A DNA stretch of 64,000 bases, taken from Trebonia kvetii (GTDB lineage: Bacteria > Actinomycetota > Actinomycetes > Streptosporangiales > Streptosporangiaceae). Of this stretch, positions 39,004 through 47,323 are shown one piece after another (the first letter of the stretch is position 1; each line of letters opens with the position of its first letter). The stretch is from positions 120,673-184,672 of the forward strand of contig NZ_RPFW01000012.1 of the NCBI RefSeq assembly GCF_007827045.1, in the 5' to 3' direction. Made by a program: the position numbers and the translations under genes. The notes below the pieces were generated by a model. That model did not search any database, was not told the DNA's origin, and saw only the letters and a program-made list of their open reading frames with translations.

Positions 39004-39141
39004 TGCGACGTGACCTGCTAGGTGTCAAGATCATCTCGATCCGACAAACAGGACATTGCAGGAAGGTTGCGACTGGGTCTTGCCAGGGGCCGACCGGTGA
39101 GGCAGTCTCGACTAAAAGCGGCTTCCAACTCGGAGGTGCCT

Positions 39142-39375
39142 ATGTCGCTGACGCACACCCCGGCCACGCACAAAAGCCTCATCGCACGCATCCCGTTCGT
39201 AACGGGACATGAGCTATCCGAGTGGTTCAGCCACCTGGAATCCGGGCCCGCCTTCCTCCGCCGCGACGAGCGAGCGAACTGGCTCGCCGACGAGCACGGC
39301 ATCTGCGACCGTTACGCCACAGCGATCGTTCGCGAGTACGAAATCCGACGCCGACTCAGGCTCTTTGGCGCTTAG
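39142..39375 (+). CDS. Small DUF4287-like protein
   Basis: 77 residues. IPFVTGHELSEWFSHLES followed by WLADEHGICDRYATAIVREY matches the layout of DUF4287 domains, which are of unknown function. ATG 39142 follows GGAGG at five-base spacing; a longer frame from 39022 lacks a ribosome site. It lies immediately upstream of a convergent tRNA gene. Confidence 0.75.
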   Translation: MSLTHTPATHKSLIARIPFVTGHELSEWFSHLESGPAFLRRDERANWLADEHGICDRYATAIVREYEIRRRLRLFGA

Positions 39376-39400
39376 AAATAGGCGACCGTACAAATCAAGG

Positions 39401-39473
39401 TACCCCCGGTCGGGTTCGAACCGACACTAGGGCCCTTTTAGGGGGCCGGCCTCTTCCCTTGGGCTACGGGGGC
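39401..39473 (-). tRNA. tRNA with UAA anticodon and short variable loop (Leu by codon)
   Basis: 73 nt, reads on the minus strand. Acceptor GCCCCCG pairs with CGGGGGT (first pair G-U); D arm GCC/GGC with one C-A mismatch; anticodon stem GGCCC/GGGCC around the loop CCTAAAA; variable loop CTAGT; T arm GTCGG-TTCGAAC-CCGAC; discriminator A. The anticodon is TAA at 39438-39440. Position 33 is C, not the near-universal U. UUA would be leucine, but tRNA-Leu has a long variable arm, absent here. CC but not CCA follows in the genome. Confidence 0.75.
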
Positions 39474-39520
39474 GGACCAATAATACCCCGAAATCCGAAT
39501 CTGTCCGGTTATCGAGCTTT

Positions 39521-40423
39521 TCATATACCTCCATGATCCTTTTCGTGATGATCATCTTCAAAGGTCATCACTTCCGCGCCAATTTCGGCATTAATAAGTT
39601 GAGCGCGCCGGAACACTTGGTCGAGCATCTGCGGGGTAACCCGGCCCGTGAAGGTGTTCTGCTGGCTCGGGTGATAGCAGCCGAGCAGGTGCACCGCGTT
39701 TCCCGCGCCGTCGGCACGGCGCAGTTCGAGTTCGGCGCCATGACCGAAGGCAGGTCGCGGCCGCGGTTGCAGATACCCCGCGGCCGCGAGCACCGGCCAT
39801 AGCGCCTGCCACGCGAAACCGCCGAGACAGACGATCACGCGCAGCGTGTCCGAGATCATTCCCAGTTCGGCCGCCAGCCAGGGCGCGCACGTATCGCGCT
39901 CATCCGGCGTCGGCTTGTTCTCCGGCGGAGCGCACCGGACCGCGGCGACAATGCGGGCGCCAATCAGCCGCTGGCCATCTCCGGCTGACACGCTTGTGGG
40001 CTGGGTGGCGAGCCCGCATCTGTGCAGCGACGCGAAGAGGAAATCGCCGCTCCTGTCGCCGGTGAACACCCGGCCTGTCCTGTTGCCGCCGTGGGCCGCG
40101 GGTGCCAGGCCGACAATCAAGATGCCCGGCGCGTTATCCCCCCAGCCCGCAATGGGGCGTCCCCAGTAGGGCTCGTCGCGGAATGACTTGCGCCGCACGG
40201 CGGCGACGTCTTCCCGCCAGGCGACAAGGCGGGGGCAGGCACGGCACACCGACTGCCTGGCGGTCAGCTCTGCAAGGCCGGGTGCGCTGCCCGCCAGCCC
40301 GGTGACCTCCGCGGCGCTTCCGGCGACGGGGGTCGTCGCGGTGGCAGGGTCGCCGGGCCAGCCGGTGCCGGGCGGGACAGGACCCGGCGAGCTCGTTCCC
40401 GGCACTACGGGACCATCGACCAC
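39521..40423 (-). CDS. Uracil-DNA glycosylase, family 5 (UdgB-like)
   Basis: 300 residues. The family-5 motif GLAPAAHGGNRTGRVFTGDR (near 103) lacks the polar Asp/Asn of family 1, and the second motif is HPSQQNTFTGR (near 253). Cys at CRACPRL, at AVRCAPPE, at DTCAPW and at VIVCLGG could bind a 4Fe-4S cluster, as in these thermostable-type enzymes. It removes uracil and related bases from DNA. The N-terminal about 55 residues are Pro/Gly-rich and unordered; GTG 40423 overlaps ppx by 19 bp, and a later start is possible. Confidence 0.88.
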   Translation of the reverse strand: MVDGPVVPGTSSPGPVPPGTGWPGDPATATTPVAGSAAEVTGLAGSAPGLAELTARQSVCRACPRLVAWREDVAAVRRKSFRDEPYWGRPIAGWGDNAPGILIVGLAPAAHGGNRTGRVFTGDRSGDFLFASLHRCGLATQPTSVSAGDGQRLIGARIVAAVRCAPPENKPTPDERDTCAPWLAAELGMISDTLRVIVCLGGFAWQALWPVLAAAGYLQPRPRPAFGHGAELELRRADGAGNAVHLLGCYHPSQQNTFTGRVTPQMLDQVFRRAQLINAEIGAEVMTFEDDHHEKDHGGI

Positions 40424-41400
40424 GCGATGCCGTCGAGTATGTCGTGCTCGCTGACGAGGACTTCGGCGAATCCGAAACGCGCCATGATCCGGTCGAGTAT
40501 GAGCGCGCCCGCCCCGATCACGTCCACCCGGCCTGGGTGCATGACCGCGATCGCGGCCCGGTCCTTACGGGTCATGGCGAGCAGATCGACAGCTATCTCA
40601 CTCACCCGCTCGGCAGGAATCCGCGCGTGGTGAATCCGTTCCGAGTCGTACGCGTCCAGCCCGAGCGCGATCGCGGCGACTGTGGTGACCGAGCCGGCCA
40701 GGCCGGCCAGGGTCCGCGCCTTCGCCACGTCGAGCGCGTCGGCTACCTGGTCGAGCGCCGCCTCGATGTCGACGATGGTGGCCAGGACTTCAGCCTGTGC
40801 GGGTGGATCACTGTGCAGGTGCCGCTCGGTCAGCCGGACGCACCCGATGTTCACCGAGCGCTCTCCCTCGACTCCCTCAGGTCCGCCGAGTATGAACTCG
40901 GTCGAGCCGCCGCCGATGTCGGTCACCAGGTACGGCGGCGCGCAGTCGGCGGCGAGGCCGGTACCCGCGAGCTCGCGGGTCGCCCCGGTGAACGACAGCC
41001 ACGCCTCCTCTTCGCCCGAGATGACCTCGGGCTCGATGCCGAGGATGTCCCTGACCTGGCTGGTGAACTCCTGCGCGTTCGCCGCGTCACGCGTGGCGCT
41101 CGTCGCCACCATCCTGACGGCCACGGGCCGGGCCTCGGCGATCATCCCCGCATACTCCCGCAGCGCGATCATGGTGCGATCGAGAGCCGCCTCGGACAGC
41201 CGTCCCGTCCTGTCCACGCCCTCGCCGAGCCGGACGATGCGCATCTCCCTGCGAACGTCTGCCAGGGGGTTAGCGGATCGCGGTGCGGGACCAGAGTCAC
41301 CTGGCACCCGTTCGGGATCATCATCCTTTGACTTGATGTCCGCGATGAGCAGCCTGATCGAGTTCGTGCCGCAGTCGATCGCGGCGACGCGCGTGGTCAC
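40405..41400 (-). CDS. ppx: Exopolyphosphatase / guanosine pentaphosphate phosphatase (Ppx/GppA)
   Basis: 331 residues. ASKHA-fold: phosphate-1 motif AAIDCGTNSIRLLIAD (near 5), SGEEEAWLSFTGA (near 130) and phosphate-2 motif TDIGGGSTEFILG (near 158). It would hydrolyse polyphosphate or pppGpp. GTG 41400 overlaps the stop of the DUF501 gene (GTGA), indicating coupling; longer frames to 41442 lack support. Part of the eno-ftsB-DUF501-ppx operon, a known actinobacterial gene order. Confidence 0.93.
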   Translation of the reverse strand: MTTRVAAIDCGTNSIRLLIADIKSKDDDPERVPGDSGPAPRSANPLADVRREMRIVRLGEGVDRTGRLSEAALDRTMIALREYAGMIAEARPVAVRMVATSATRDAANAQEFTSQVRDILGIEPEVISGEEEAWLSFTGATRELAGTGLAADCAPPYLVTDIGGGSTEFILGGPEGVEGERSVNIGCVRLTERHLHSDPPAQAEVLATIVDIEAALDQVADALDVAKARTLAGLAGSVTTVAAIALGLDAYDSERIHHARIPAERVSEIAVDLLAMTRKDRAAIAVMHPGRVDVIGAGALILDRIMARFGFAEVLVSEHDILDGIAWSMVP

Positions 41401-41906
41401 GTGGTCTCCTCGGGGATAACGCAGGGGCCGCGTGACCACCACGGGCCGGCCGCCGCCACCGCCTCGCCGCCGAACGGGTTGCTACCGGGAACCGCGAGCT
41501 CGTGGGCGGCGAGCGCGTGCAGGCACTTGACCCGGTCCGGCATGCCGCCTGCCGACTGGGTGCCTGGCGGCAACGGCGCGACCCCGGCGTCTACGGCGAC
41601 CGCGTCCCTGCGGGACACGTAGTCGCGGTGCGCCGCCTCATACTCGGCTTTGAGCTGCGGGTCCGCCGCGAGCCGCACGGTCATCTCGCGCATCAGGCCG
41701 GACGCCTCGAGGCCGCTCATCGCCGCGGTGGCCCGCGGGCAAGTGAGGTAGTACAGCGTCGGGAACGGAGTGCCATCGGGCAGCCGGGGTGCGGTCTCCA
41801 CGACATCGGGCAGCCCGCAGGGGCAGCGGTGCGCCACCGACCGCAGCCCGCGCGGCGCGCGGCCGAGCTGCGCGGCAACGACCTCCTCGTCCGAGTGCGA
41901 GATCAT
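41397..41906 (-). CDS. DUF501 family protein
   Basis: 169 residues. The opening AAQLGRAPRGLRSVAHRCPCGLPDVVETAPRL-type region and PFPTLYYLTCPRA are the core of DUF501. Function is unknown, but the gene is consistently found between ftsB and ppx in actinobacteria. Cys in CPCG and at TCPR might bind a metal, an inference only. ATG 41906 lies six bases after the end of the ftsB-like gene. Confidence 0.92.
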   Translation of the reverse strand: MISHSDEEVVAAQLGRAPRGLRSVAHRCPCGLPDVVETAPRLPDGTPFPTLYYLTCPRATAAMSGLEASGLMREMTVRLAADPQLKAEYEAAHRDYVSRRDAVAVDAGVAPLPPGTQSAGGMPDRVKCLHALAAHELAVPGSNPFGGEAVAAAGPWWSRGPCVIPEETT

Positions 41907-41912
41907 CGCGCC

Positions 41913-42365
41913 TTACCGTGCGCTCGGGGCGTCGGCCTTCTGCACCGACTGCCAGAGCTTGTCGTACCACGGGTCTGCCATCGTCTGCGGCTTGGCGGCA
42001 CCCGGCTTCGCCGGCTGGCCGGATATCACCTCGTAGCACTGCTGCTGCGGGAAGCACATGTGCAGCTGGTCCTCGGCCTGCTGCTCGATGTACCAGGACT
42101 GCGACAGCTTGACGTTCTCCTCGCGCAGCGCCTGGACCTGGGCGGCGACGGTCTGCTGCTCGGCGAGCAGCTGGTCGATCTGCTGCCGCTGCGCGATGTA
42201 CTCGCGCACCGGATAGGCGAGGCTCAGCGCGATCGCGCAGATGACCACGGCCAGCAGCGCGGCGCGCCCGGTCAGCCTGGTAGACCGCGAGGCCGCCGCC
42301 ATGGCGGCGGCCTGCGCGGGGGACGGCTGTGGCGGCGGTTGCGCCGGTGCGGCCTGCGTCGGCAT
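41913..42365 (-). CDS. ftsB: Septum formation initiator (FtsB/DivIC-like)
   Basis: 150 residues. A Pro/Ala/Gln-rich cytosolic start (about 1-30), one transmembrane helix (about 35-53) and an extracellular coiled coil (about 55-95: QRQQIDQLLAEQQTVAAQVQ). It ends in an extracytoplasmic region with two Cys (CFPQQQC). FtsB-type proteins link FtsL and FtsQ in the divisome. ATG 42365 is 17 bp after eno. Confidence 0.88.
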   Translation of the reverse strand: MPTQAAPAQPPPQPSPAQAAAMAAASRSTRLTGRAALLAVVICAIALSLAYPVREYIAQRQQIDQLLAEQQTVAAQVQALREENVKLSQSWYIEQQAEDQLHMCFPQQQCYEVISGQPAKPGAAKPQTMADPWYDKLWQSVQKADAPSAR

Positions 42366-42382
42366 GGTCAGACTGTGTTCCC

Positions 42383-43663
42383 TCAGGCGGTGGTGAACCT
42401 CGGGAACGCCGAGGCGCCCGCGTAGCTGGCCGCGTCGGCGAGGTGCTCCTCGATCCGCAGCAGCTGGTTGTACTTGGCGACCCGCTCACCGCGGGCCGGC
42501 GCACCGGTCTTGATCTGGCCGGCGTTGGTGGCGACGGCGAGATCGGCGATGAAGGTGTCATCGGTCTCGCCGGAGCGGTGGCTGATCATGCAGGCGAACC
42601 CGGCGCGGTGCGCCAGGCTGACCGCGTCGAAGGTCTCGCTGACGGTGCCGATCTGGTTCACCTTGACCAGCAGCGCGTTGGCCGACTTCTCCGCGATGCC
42701 CCGGCGGAGCCGCTCCGGGTTGGTGACGAACAGGTCGTCGCCGACCACCTGCACCTGGTCGCCGACCGCGGCGGTGAACGTCGCCCAGCCGGCCCAGTCG
42801 TCCTCGGACAGCGGGTCCTCGACCGACACGATCGGGTAGGCGCCGATCCAGTCGGCGTAGATCGCGGACATCTCCTCGGCGGTCTGCGCCTTGCCCTCGA
42901 AGAGGTAGGCCCCGTCCTTGTAGAGCTCGGTCGCCGCGACGTCGAGCGCGAGCGCGATGTCGCGGCCCGGGGTGAAGCCCGCCTTGCCGATCGCCTCGAC
43001 GATGAAGTCGAGCGCGGCCCTGTTGTGCTCTAGGTCGGGCGCGAAGCCGCCCTCGTCGCCCACGCCGGTGGACAGGCCGCGCTGCTTGAGCACCGACTTG
43101 AGCGCGTGGTACGTCTCGGCCCCCCAGCGCAGCGCCTCGGCGAAGGTCGGCGCGCCGATCGGCGCGATCATGAACTCCTGCACGTCCACGTTGGAGTCGG
43201 CGTGCGCGCCGCCGTTGAGTATGTTCATCATCGGGACGGGCAGCACGTGCGCATTCGGTCCGCCAAGGTAACGGAACAGTTGGAGTCCGCTCGAGTCGGC
43301 GGCAGCGCGCGCCACTGCCATCGACACACCGATGATGGCGTTGGCGCCCAGCCGTGACTTGCCCGGCGTCCGGTCAAGGTCGATCAGCGCCTGGTCGACG
43401 AGCCGCTGGTCGTCGGCCTCGTGGCCGAGCAGCTCGTCCTGGATCTCCTCGGTCACCGCGTCGACAGCCTTGGTAACGCCCTTGCCGCCGAACTCGCTGC
43501 CGCCATCCCGCAGCTCAACCGCCTCGAACGCGCCGGTGGACGCACCGCTCGGCACGCCGGCCCGGCCGACAGACCCGTCATCAAGTACGACCTCGACCTC
43601 CACGGTCGGGTTACCCCTGGAGTCCAGGATCTGCCTGGCATGCACCGCTTCAATCGACGCCAC
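42383..43663 (-). CDS. eno: Enolase
   Basis: 426 residues, standard length. It converts 2-phosphoglycerate to phosphoenolpyruvate. Features: N-terminal ARQILDSRGNPTVEVEV, substrate loop SGASTGAFEAVELRDG, catalytic Glu in GDEGGFAPDL, Mg ligands in LDVAATEL, SVEDPLSEDDW and VGDDLFVTN, and the catalytic Lys in LLVKVNQIG plus ISHRSGETDD. GTG 43663 follows GAGGAG. Leads the operon with ftsB, DUF501 and ppx. Confidence 0.98.
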   Translation of the reverse strand: MASIEAVHARQILDSRGNPTVEVEVVLDDGSVGRAGVPSGASTGAFEAVELRDGGSEFGGKGVTKAVDAVTEEIQDELLGHEADDQRLVDQALIDLDRTPGKSRLGANAIIGVSMAVARAAADSSGLQLFRYLGGPNAHVLPVPMMNILNGGAHADSNVDVQEFMIAPIGAPTFAEALRWGAETYHALKSVLKQRGLSTGVGDEGGFAPDLEHNRAALDFIVEAIGKAGFTPGRDIALALDVAATELYKDGAYLFEGKAQTAEEMSAIYADWIGAYPIVSVEDPLSEDDWAGWATFTAAVGDQVQVVGDDLFVTNPERLRRGIAEKSANALLVKVNQIGTVSETFDAVSLAHRAGFACMISHRSGETDDTFIADLAVATNAGQIKTGAPARGERVAKYNQLLRIEEHLADAASYAGASAFPRFTTA

Positions 43664-43868
43664 GTCGGCTCCTCGCTTGTCCTACTGTCTTTAGGTTCCG
43701 GTATGGAGCCTAACGGAGTGGCTACGGCCCGGCGCACGGGGCACGCCGACTGTATGGGTAGACAAGAGTCTTGACGGGGTATCTGCGCCCGTCGTTCCAT
43801 GCTCGTCTTGATGCGGGTTCGGGCACTGGGGTACGAGACTCGACCGCGCGCCTAGTTACGGAGTGAAC

Positions 43869-44441
43869 ATGATCGAGCAGACGGCCGCCGGCCGTCGGGT
43901 GAGCAGATTCCGTATGCGAAGGCGCTGGCGTGTGATCGCCGCGACGCTGCTGACCTTGATCGTGCTTTTCTGTGGCCTGACCCTGCGCTTGTTCGTCCTG
44001 CCCACCACGGGCATGCCCGCGCGGGTAGACGCCATTGTCGTCCTTGGCGGGCCAGGGAACCGGCTCGGCTTGGGGCTGCAACTGGCACAGCAGGGCCACG
44101 CGCCCTACCTGCTGCTCTCCGAGGGCTTGCCCTTCGTGCCGACGGCCCTGTGCGAGCAGCACCATGGCTCGTTCACAGTCATCTGCTGGAATCCCAAGCC
44201 GGTAAATACCAAGGGCGAGGCGGAATTCGTCGGCCGCATGGCACGGCAGCACCACTGGGCGTCTGTCCTGCTCGTCACCACGCCGGATCAGGCATGGCGC
44301 GCCGCTCTTTACGTGCGGCGCTGCTACACAGGCAAGATCTATTCACTGACGACGCCGCTCAACTGGACCCAGTGGCCCTATAAGGTCGCGTACCAGTGGG
44401 GGGCAACCATTAAGGCGCAGACCCTGCAACGCAGTTGCTGA
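43869..44441 (+). CDS. YdcF/ElyC-like (DUF218) protein with membrane anchor
   Basis: 190 residues. An Arg-rich start, one transmembrane helix (about 22-42), and a DUF218 domain with AIVVLGGPGNRLGLGLQLAQ and NTKGEAEFVGRMAR. In other bacteria DUF218 proteins affect envelope polysaccharide or lipid-carrier metabolism; the activity is not firmly known. ATG 43869 follows ACGGAG; GTG 43863 is the alternative. First gene of the polysaccharide locus. Confidence 0.82.
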   Translation: MIEQTAAGRRVSRFRMRRRWRVIAATLLTLIVLFCGLTLRLFVLPTTGMPARVDAIVVLGGPGNRLGLGLQLAQQGHAPYLLLSEGLPFVPTALCEQHHGSFTVICWNPKPVNTKGEAEFVGRMARQHHWASVLLVTTPDQAWRAALYVRRCYTGKIYSLTTPLNWTQWPYKVAYQWGATIKAQTLQRSC

Positions 44442-44514
44442 CTACTCGCGGCTGACGCTCGCGGCCGCACCCCCGACCGGTATCAGACGCCGCCCTCCCG
44501 GTGTCACATCCCTT

Positions 44515-45171
44515 GTGAAGATAACTGTCGTCGAGCGCGTCGCAGGCGCGCTGCTCTTTCAGCCGACCCCGCACGTGGATGAGCGCGGCTTCTTCTCCCG
44601 CACCTTCGATGCAGAGGTGGCCAGGGAGGCTGGGCTCGACCCGTGCGGCTTCGCCCAGGACAGCCTGTCCCGGTCGGCGCGCGGCGTGGTGCGCGGGCTG
44701 CATCTCCGCGGCGGCGCCGGCGAGGCCAAGCTCGTCCGCTGCTCCTACGGTGCCATCTTCGACGTGATAATCGACCTGCGCCCGGCCTCTCCTACCTACC
44801 GCAACTGGGAGAGCTTCGACTTGCGCGACACGGAGCAGGTTTCGCTGTACATCCCTGCCGGGTGCGCGCACGGGTTCCAGGCCCTGACAGAGCCGGCGGA
44901 TGTCTCGTACCGTATCGACCGCGCCCACGATCCCGCCGAAGATATATCGATCATCTTCAACGACCCGGATCTCGCGATCCCCTGGCCACTTCCGGTCACC
45001 GCCATGTCACCGCGGGACCGGGCCGCGCTGCCGCTCGCGACCGTGCTGAAGCAGGTGAGCCGAAGCTTAGGATGCGGCGAAATTCAGCGTGGTCACCAGC
45101 GATGTGCGCTGACGACAGCGCCCTTCCCCGATGAGGGAGACAGCCGGAACACGACGCCCGAGACCCGGTGA
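44515..45171 (+). CDS. dTDP-4-dehydrorhamnose 3,5-epimerase-like protein
   Basis: 218 residues of the RmlC cupin family. His63 in RGVVRGLHLRGG matches the catalytic His; Asp87 in DVIIDLRP, Tyr132 in DVSYRID and the PAGCAHGFQA motif are present. The usual Gln-rich substrate loop after His63 reads GGAGEAKLVR, so the sugar may not be the rhamnose precursor. No other rml genes are in the window. The C-terminal about 35 residues overlap the convergent lyase gene by 105 bp and do not look conserved. GTG 44515. Confidence 0.85.
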   Translation: MKITVVERVAGALLFQPTPHVDERGFFSRTFDAEVAREAGLDPCGFAQDSLSRSARGVVRGLHLRGGAGEAKLVRCSYGAIFDVIIDLRPASPTYRNWESFDLRDTEQVSLYIPAGCAHGFQALTEPADVSYRIDRAHDPAEDISIIFNDPDLAIPWPLPVTAMSPRDRAALPLATVLKQVSRSLGCGEIQRGHQRCALTTAPFPDEGDSRNTTPETR

Positions 45172-47052
45172 ATACCAGCCGAGTATGGGAACGGTCTCGC
45201 CCCGGTGCAGGCTCCACCGCAGCCCGTGCGCCAGCTCAAGCCGCGCCGCGTATGTACTGCCAGCGGAGGTCCACTCAAGCAGGGCACAGTCGTCCGCCAG
45301 CTCCGCGCGCACATCCGGGCCGAGGTGGAAGGCGAGACGCATATCGTCCGAGTCGCCGGTGACCACGTCGGTGATCTCAAGGCAGGCTGCCTCCGGATCA
45401 AGCCGCACCGACCGGCGGTGCCTGACCGGCGGCCTGAGCGATACGTAGCCGTCGTGCTCGGCGGTCCAGCTCAGGTCGGCGACCTGAATCTCCCTTGCCC
45501 GCGCGTGGCGCAGCCACATGAACGGACCACCCTCGATGGACTGGTTGCGCCCGGCGAGCTCGACGGTGTTATGGGCGATCGTCGACCGGAAATAGGAACG
45601 CCATTGAGGCTCACCGTGATAGCAGTAGGTGCCCGGGTCGGCGAGGATGTCCACGCCTCCGTGACGCACTTCCACCGATAGGGCGTCGGCGTGCGCGTGC
45701 GCGGCGATGCTAAGGAAGCCATGTGGTCCCCCGTCGCAGCGGCACCATATCTCGGGAGAGTTGCCCCGCGCCGTTCGGAGGATCGTGATCCCGGCATCCT
45801 TGAAATGGGACGGGCGCTGACCGGGCCTTCCTGGGATCTCGCGTTTGCTGCCCAGCATCGCACCGAGCAGCGCGCTGCCCGCGCCGGGAAGGGTGGCAGG
45901 CCACCAGTCGAGCCGCCCGAAGAGCGCGTCACCGAGCGAGAGCAGCATTGGCCAGCGATTGTGCCCGGGTGCGTCAAGGAGCACCACGCGCCCTTCGTCG
46001 GAATCACCCTGCCGGGGAGCCTGCATCCGTTCGTCGACGAGGGCCGCCATGCTGTCCGCCATCGCGCACAGCAGCCGCCACGTCTCGGCGCTGAGCGGTG
46101 TACCCGCGGCGTCAGCCTCGACCGCGGCGAAAAACCCGAGTTCGGCCACGAAGCCGTGGTAGTCCGAGGCGAGCTCGCGGTTGATCCCGGAAGTAAAGGT
46201 GTTGCGGGCAAGCTCGCGCTCGAGCAGCTGCGCGGAACGGACGCGCCACCGGGCGCTTTCTGTGAACCACGGAAACGCGCAGCTGGCCGCGAGCTGCCCA
46301 GCCGCCTCGGCGATGACGTGATTGTTCGCGGACGATCCGCGGCTCTCGAAGGCGGCGAGGTACTGCTGGTGCCAGTGGACCTGACGCAGCGCGAGGTCAC
46401 TGTGCTCGAAGAGGTCCGCCGCTCCGGGCCAGCTGTCTAGCAGGCGCCGGATCCAGGCGAAGTTGATGAGGCGGATGCCGATCTCTATGCCGCTTGTCCA
46501 GTTCACGCCGGAGAGGAAGGGGTTTTCCAGCCACCAGGACCGCAGCTGATCCGCCACACGCTGCGCGTAGCCCTCTTCATGGGTGAGGAACCAGGCGGTT
46601 GCCAGCAGCGTCAGGTGCTGGAGGCGGCTGAGTTCCCAGACCTGCTTCACGTTGCCGGTTTGTTCCTCGGAGCGCTGGTTGATCTGGAACGCGTACGTGT
46701 CCGGCGCGGACCGGCGGCCCGTCAAAGGGTCGTAGAACCAGTCGGGTTGCTTCATGTCGGTCCGGACGACGCCGAGCATCTCCCATTCGCCCTTGAGCAG
46801 CCGGTCCGAGTCCGCAATGATGGCGTCCCTGGCATGACCGGGAACACGCTGCGCGGCGTCGGCCGGCAGGACCGCGGTGAATGGCCGGTCCGCGGCGACC
46901 GACAGGGCGCCGGAAGCGATCTGCCCCTGACGCACCTGACGGCGCGACCAGGCTCGCCTGATCGCCTGCTCACGGGCCCGCCAAGCGATCTCGGCGGCCG
47001 ACATCCGGCCCAGCCGCCGTACGTACCAGCCGAGCTTGGCGGTGCTGGTCAC
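45067..47052 (-). CDS. Heparinase II/III-family polysaccharide lyase-like protein
   Basis: 661 residues. The N-terminal (alpha/alpha) toroid (about 80-370) includes YAFQINQRSEEQTGNVKQVW, with the family Asn/Tyr pattern, and WTSGIEIGIRLINFAWI. The C-terminal beta-sandwich (about 400-650) contains HAHADALSVEVRHGGVDILA and GTYCYHGEPQWRSYFRSTIA, the His-rich signature of the family. Such enzymes cleave uronate polymers by beta-elimination; similar genes occur in bacterial exopolysaccharide clusters. No signal peptide is obvious from GTG 47052, which follows AGGAG; starts up to 47241 are possible. Location is therefore unclear. Confidence 0.85.
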   Translation of the reverse strand: MTSTAKLGWYVRRLGRMSAAEIAWRAREQAIRRAWSRRQVRQGQIASGALSVAADRPFTAVLPADAAQRVPGHARDAIIADSDRLLKGEWEMLGVVRTDMKQPDWFYDPLTGRRSAPDTYAFQINQRSEEQTGNVKQVWELSRLQHLTLLATAWFLTHEEGYAQRVADQLRSWWLENPFLSGVNWTSGIEIGIRLINFAWIRRLLDSWPGAADLFEHSDLALRQVHWHQQYLAAFESRGSSANNHVIAEAAGQLAASCAFPWFTESARWRVRSAQLLERELARNTFTSGINRELASDYHGFVAELGFFAAVEADAAGTPLSAETWRLLCAMADSMAALVDERMQAPRQGDSDEGRVVLLDAPGHNRWPMLLSLGDALFGRLDWWPATLPGAGSALLGAMLGSKREIPGRPGQRPSHFKDAGITILRTARGNSPEIWCRCDGGPHGFLSIAAHAHADALSVEVRHGGVDILADPGTYCYHGEPQWRSYFRSTIAHNTVELAGRNQSIEGGPFMWLRHARAREIQVADLSWTAEHDGYVSLRPPVRHRRSVRLDPEAACLEITDVVTGDSDDMRLAFHLGPDVRAELADDCALLEWTSAGSTYAARLELAHGLRWSLHRGETVPILGWYSPGLGRRVPAVSLIGEGRCRQRTSLVTTLNFAAS

Positions 47053-47323
47053 CCTCGTCTCCTGATCCTCGGCGGTCGCGTGGACCGCGACAAACCGCCT
47101 GATTGGCAACCAGACAGCCATGCGCAACACCAGACCTATGGCGGCTCTGTCTTGATACATCCGAGAGCGCGAGGATGGCCCGCCACGGCTACCAGATTCA
47201 TCGAGCCGTATCAAGGCAGCCCGCTCGGCGTTCCTATGCACGATCCTTCTGCGACTAGACCAGAAGAGGTAGGCACATGACCGGCAAGGTGCACTTGTTT
47301 ACGGGCCCAGAGAGGCACAGCTG

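Noticed and set aside
39003..39212. Frame of 69 codons before the DUF4287-like gene
   Set aside because: No ribosome site and it overlaps the terminator stem and the better supported gene in another frame.
39209..39536. Frames of 73 to 104 codons running through the tRNA
   Set aside because: Their translation comes from the tRNA sequence itself (a common false gene), and the cloverleaf explains it.
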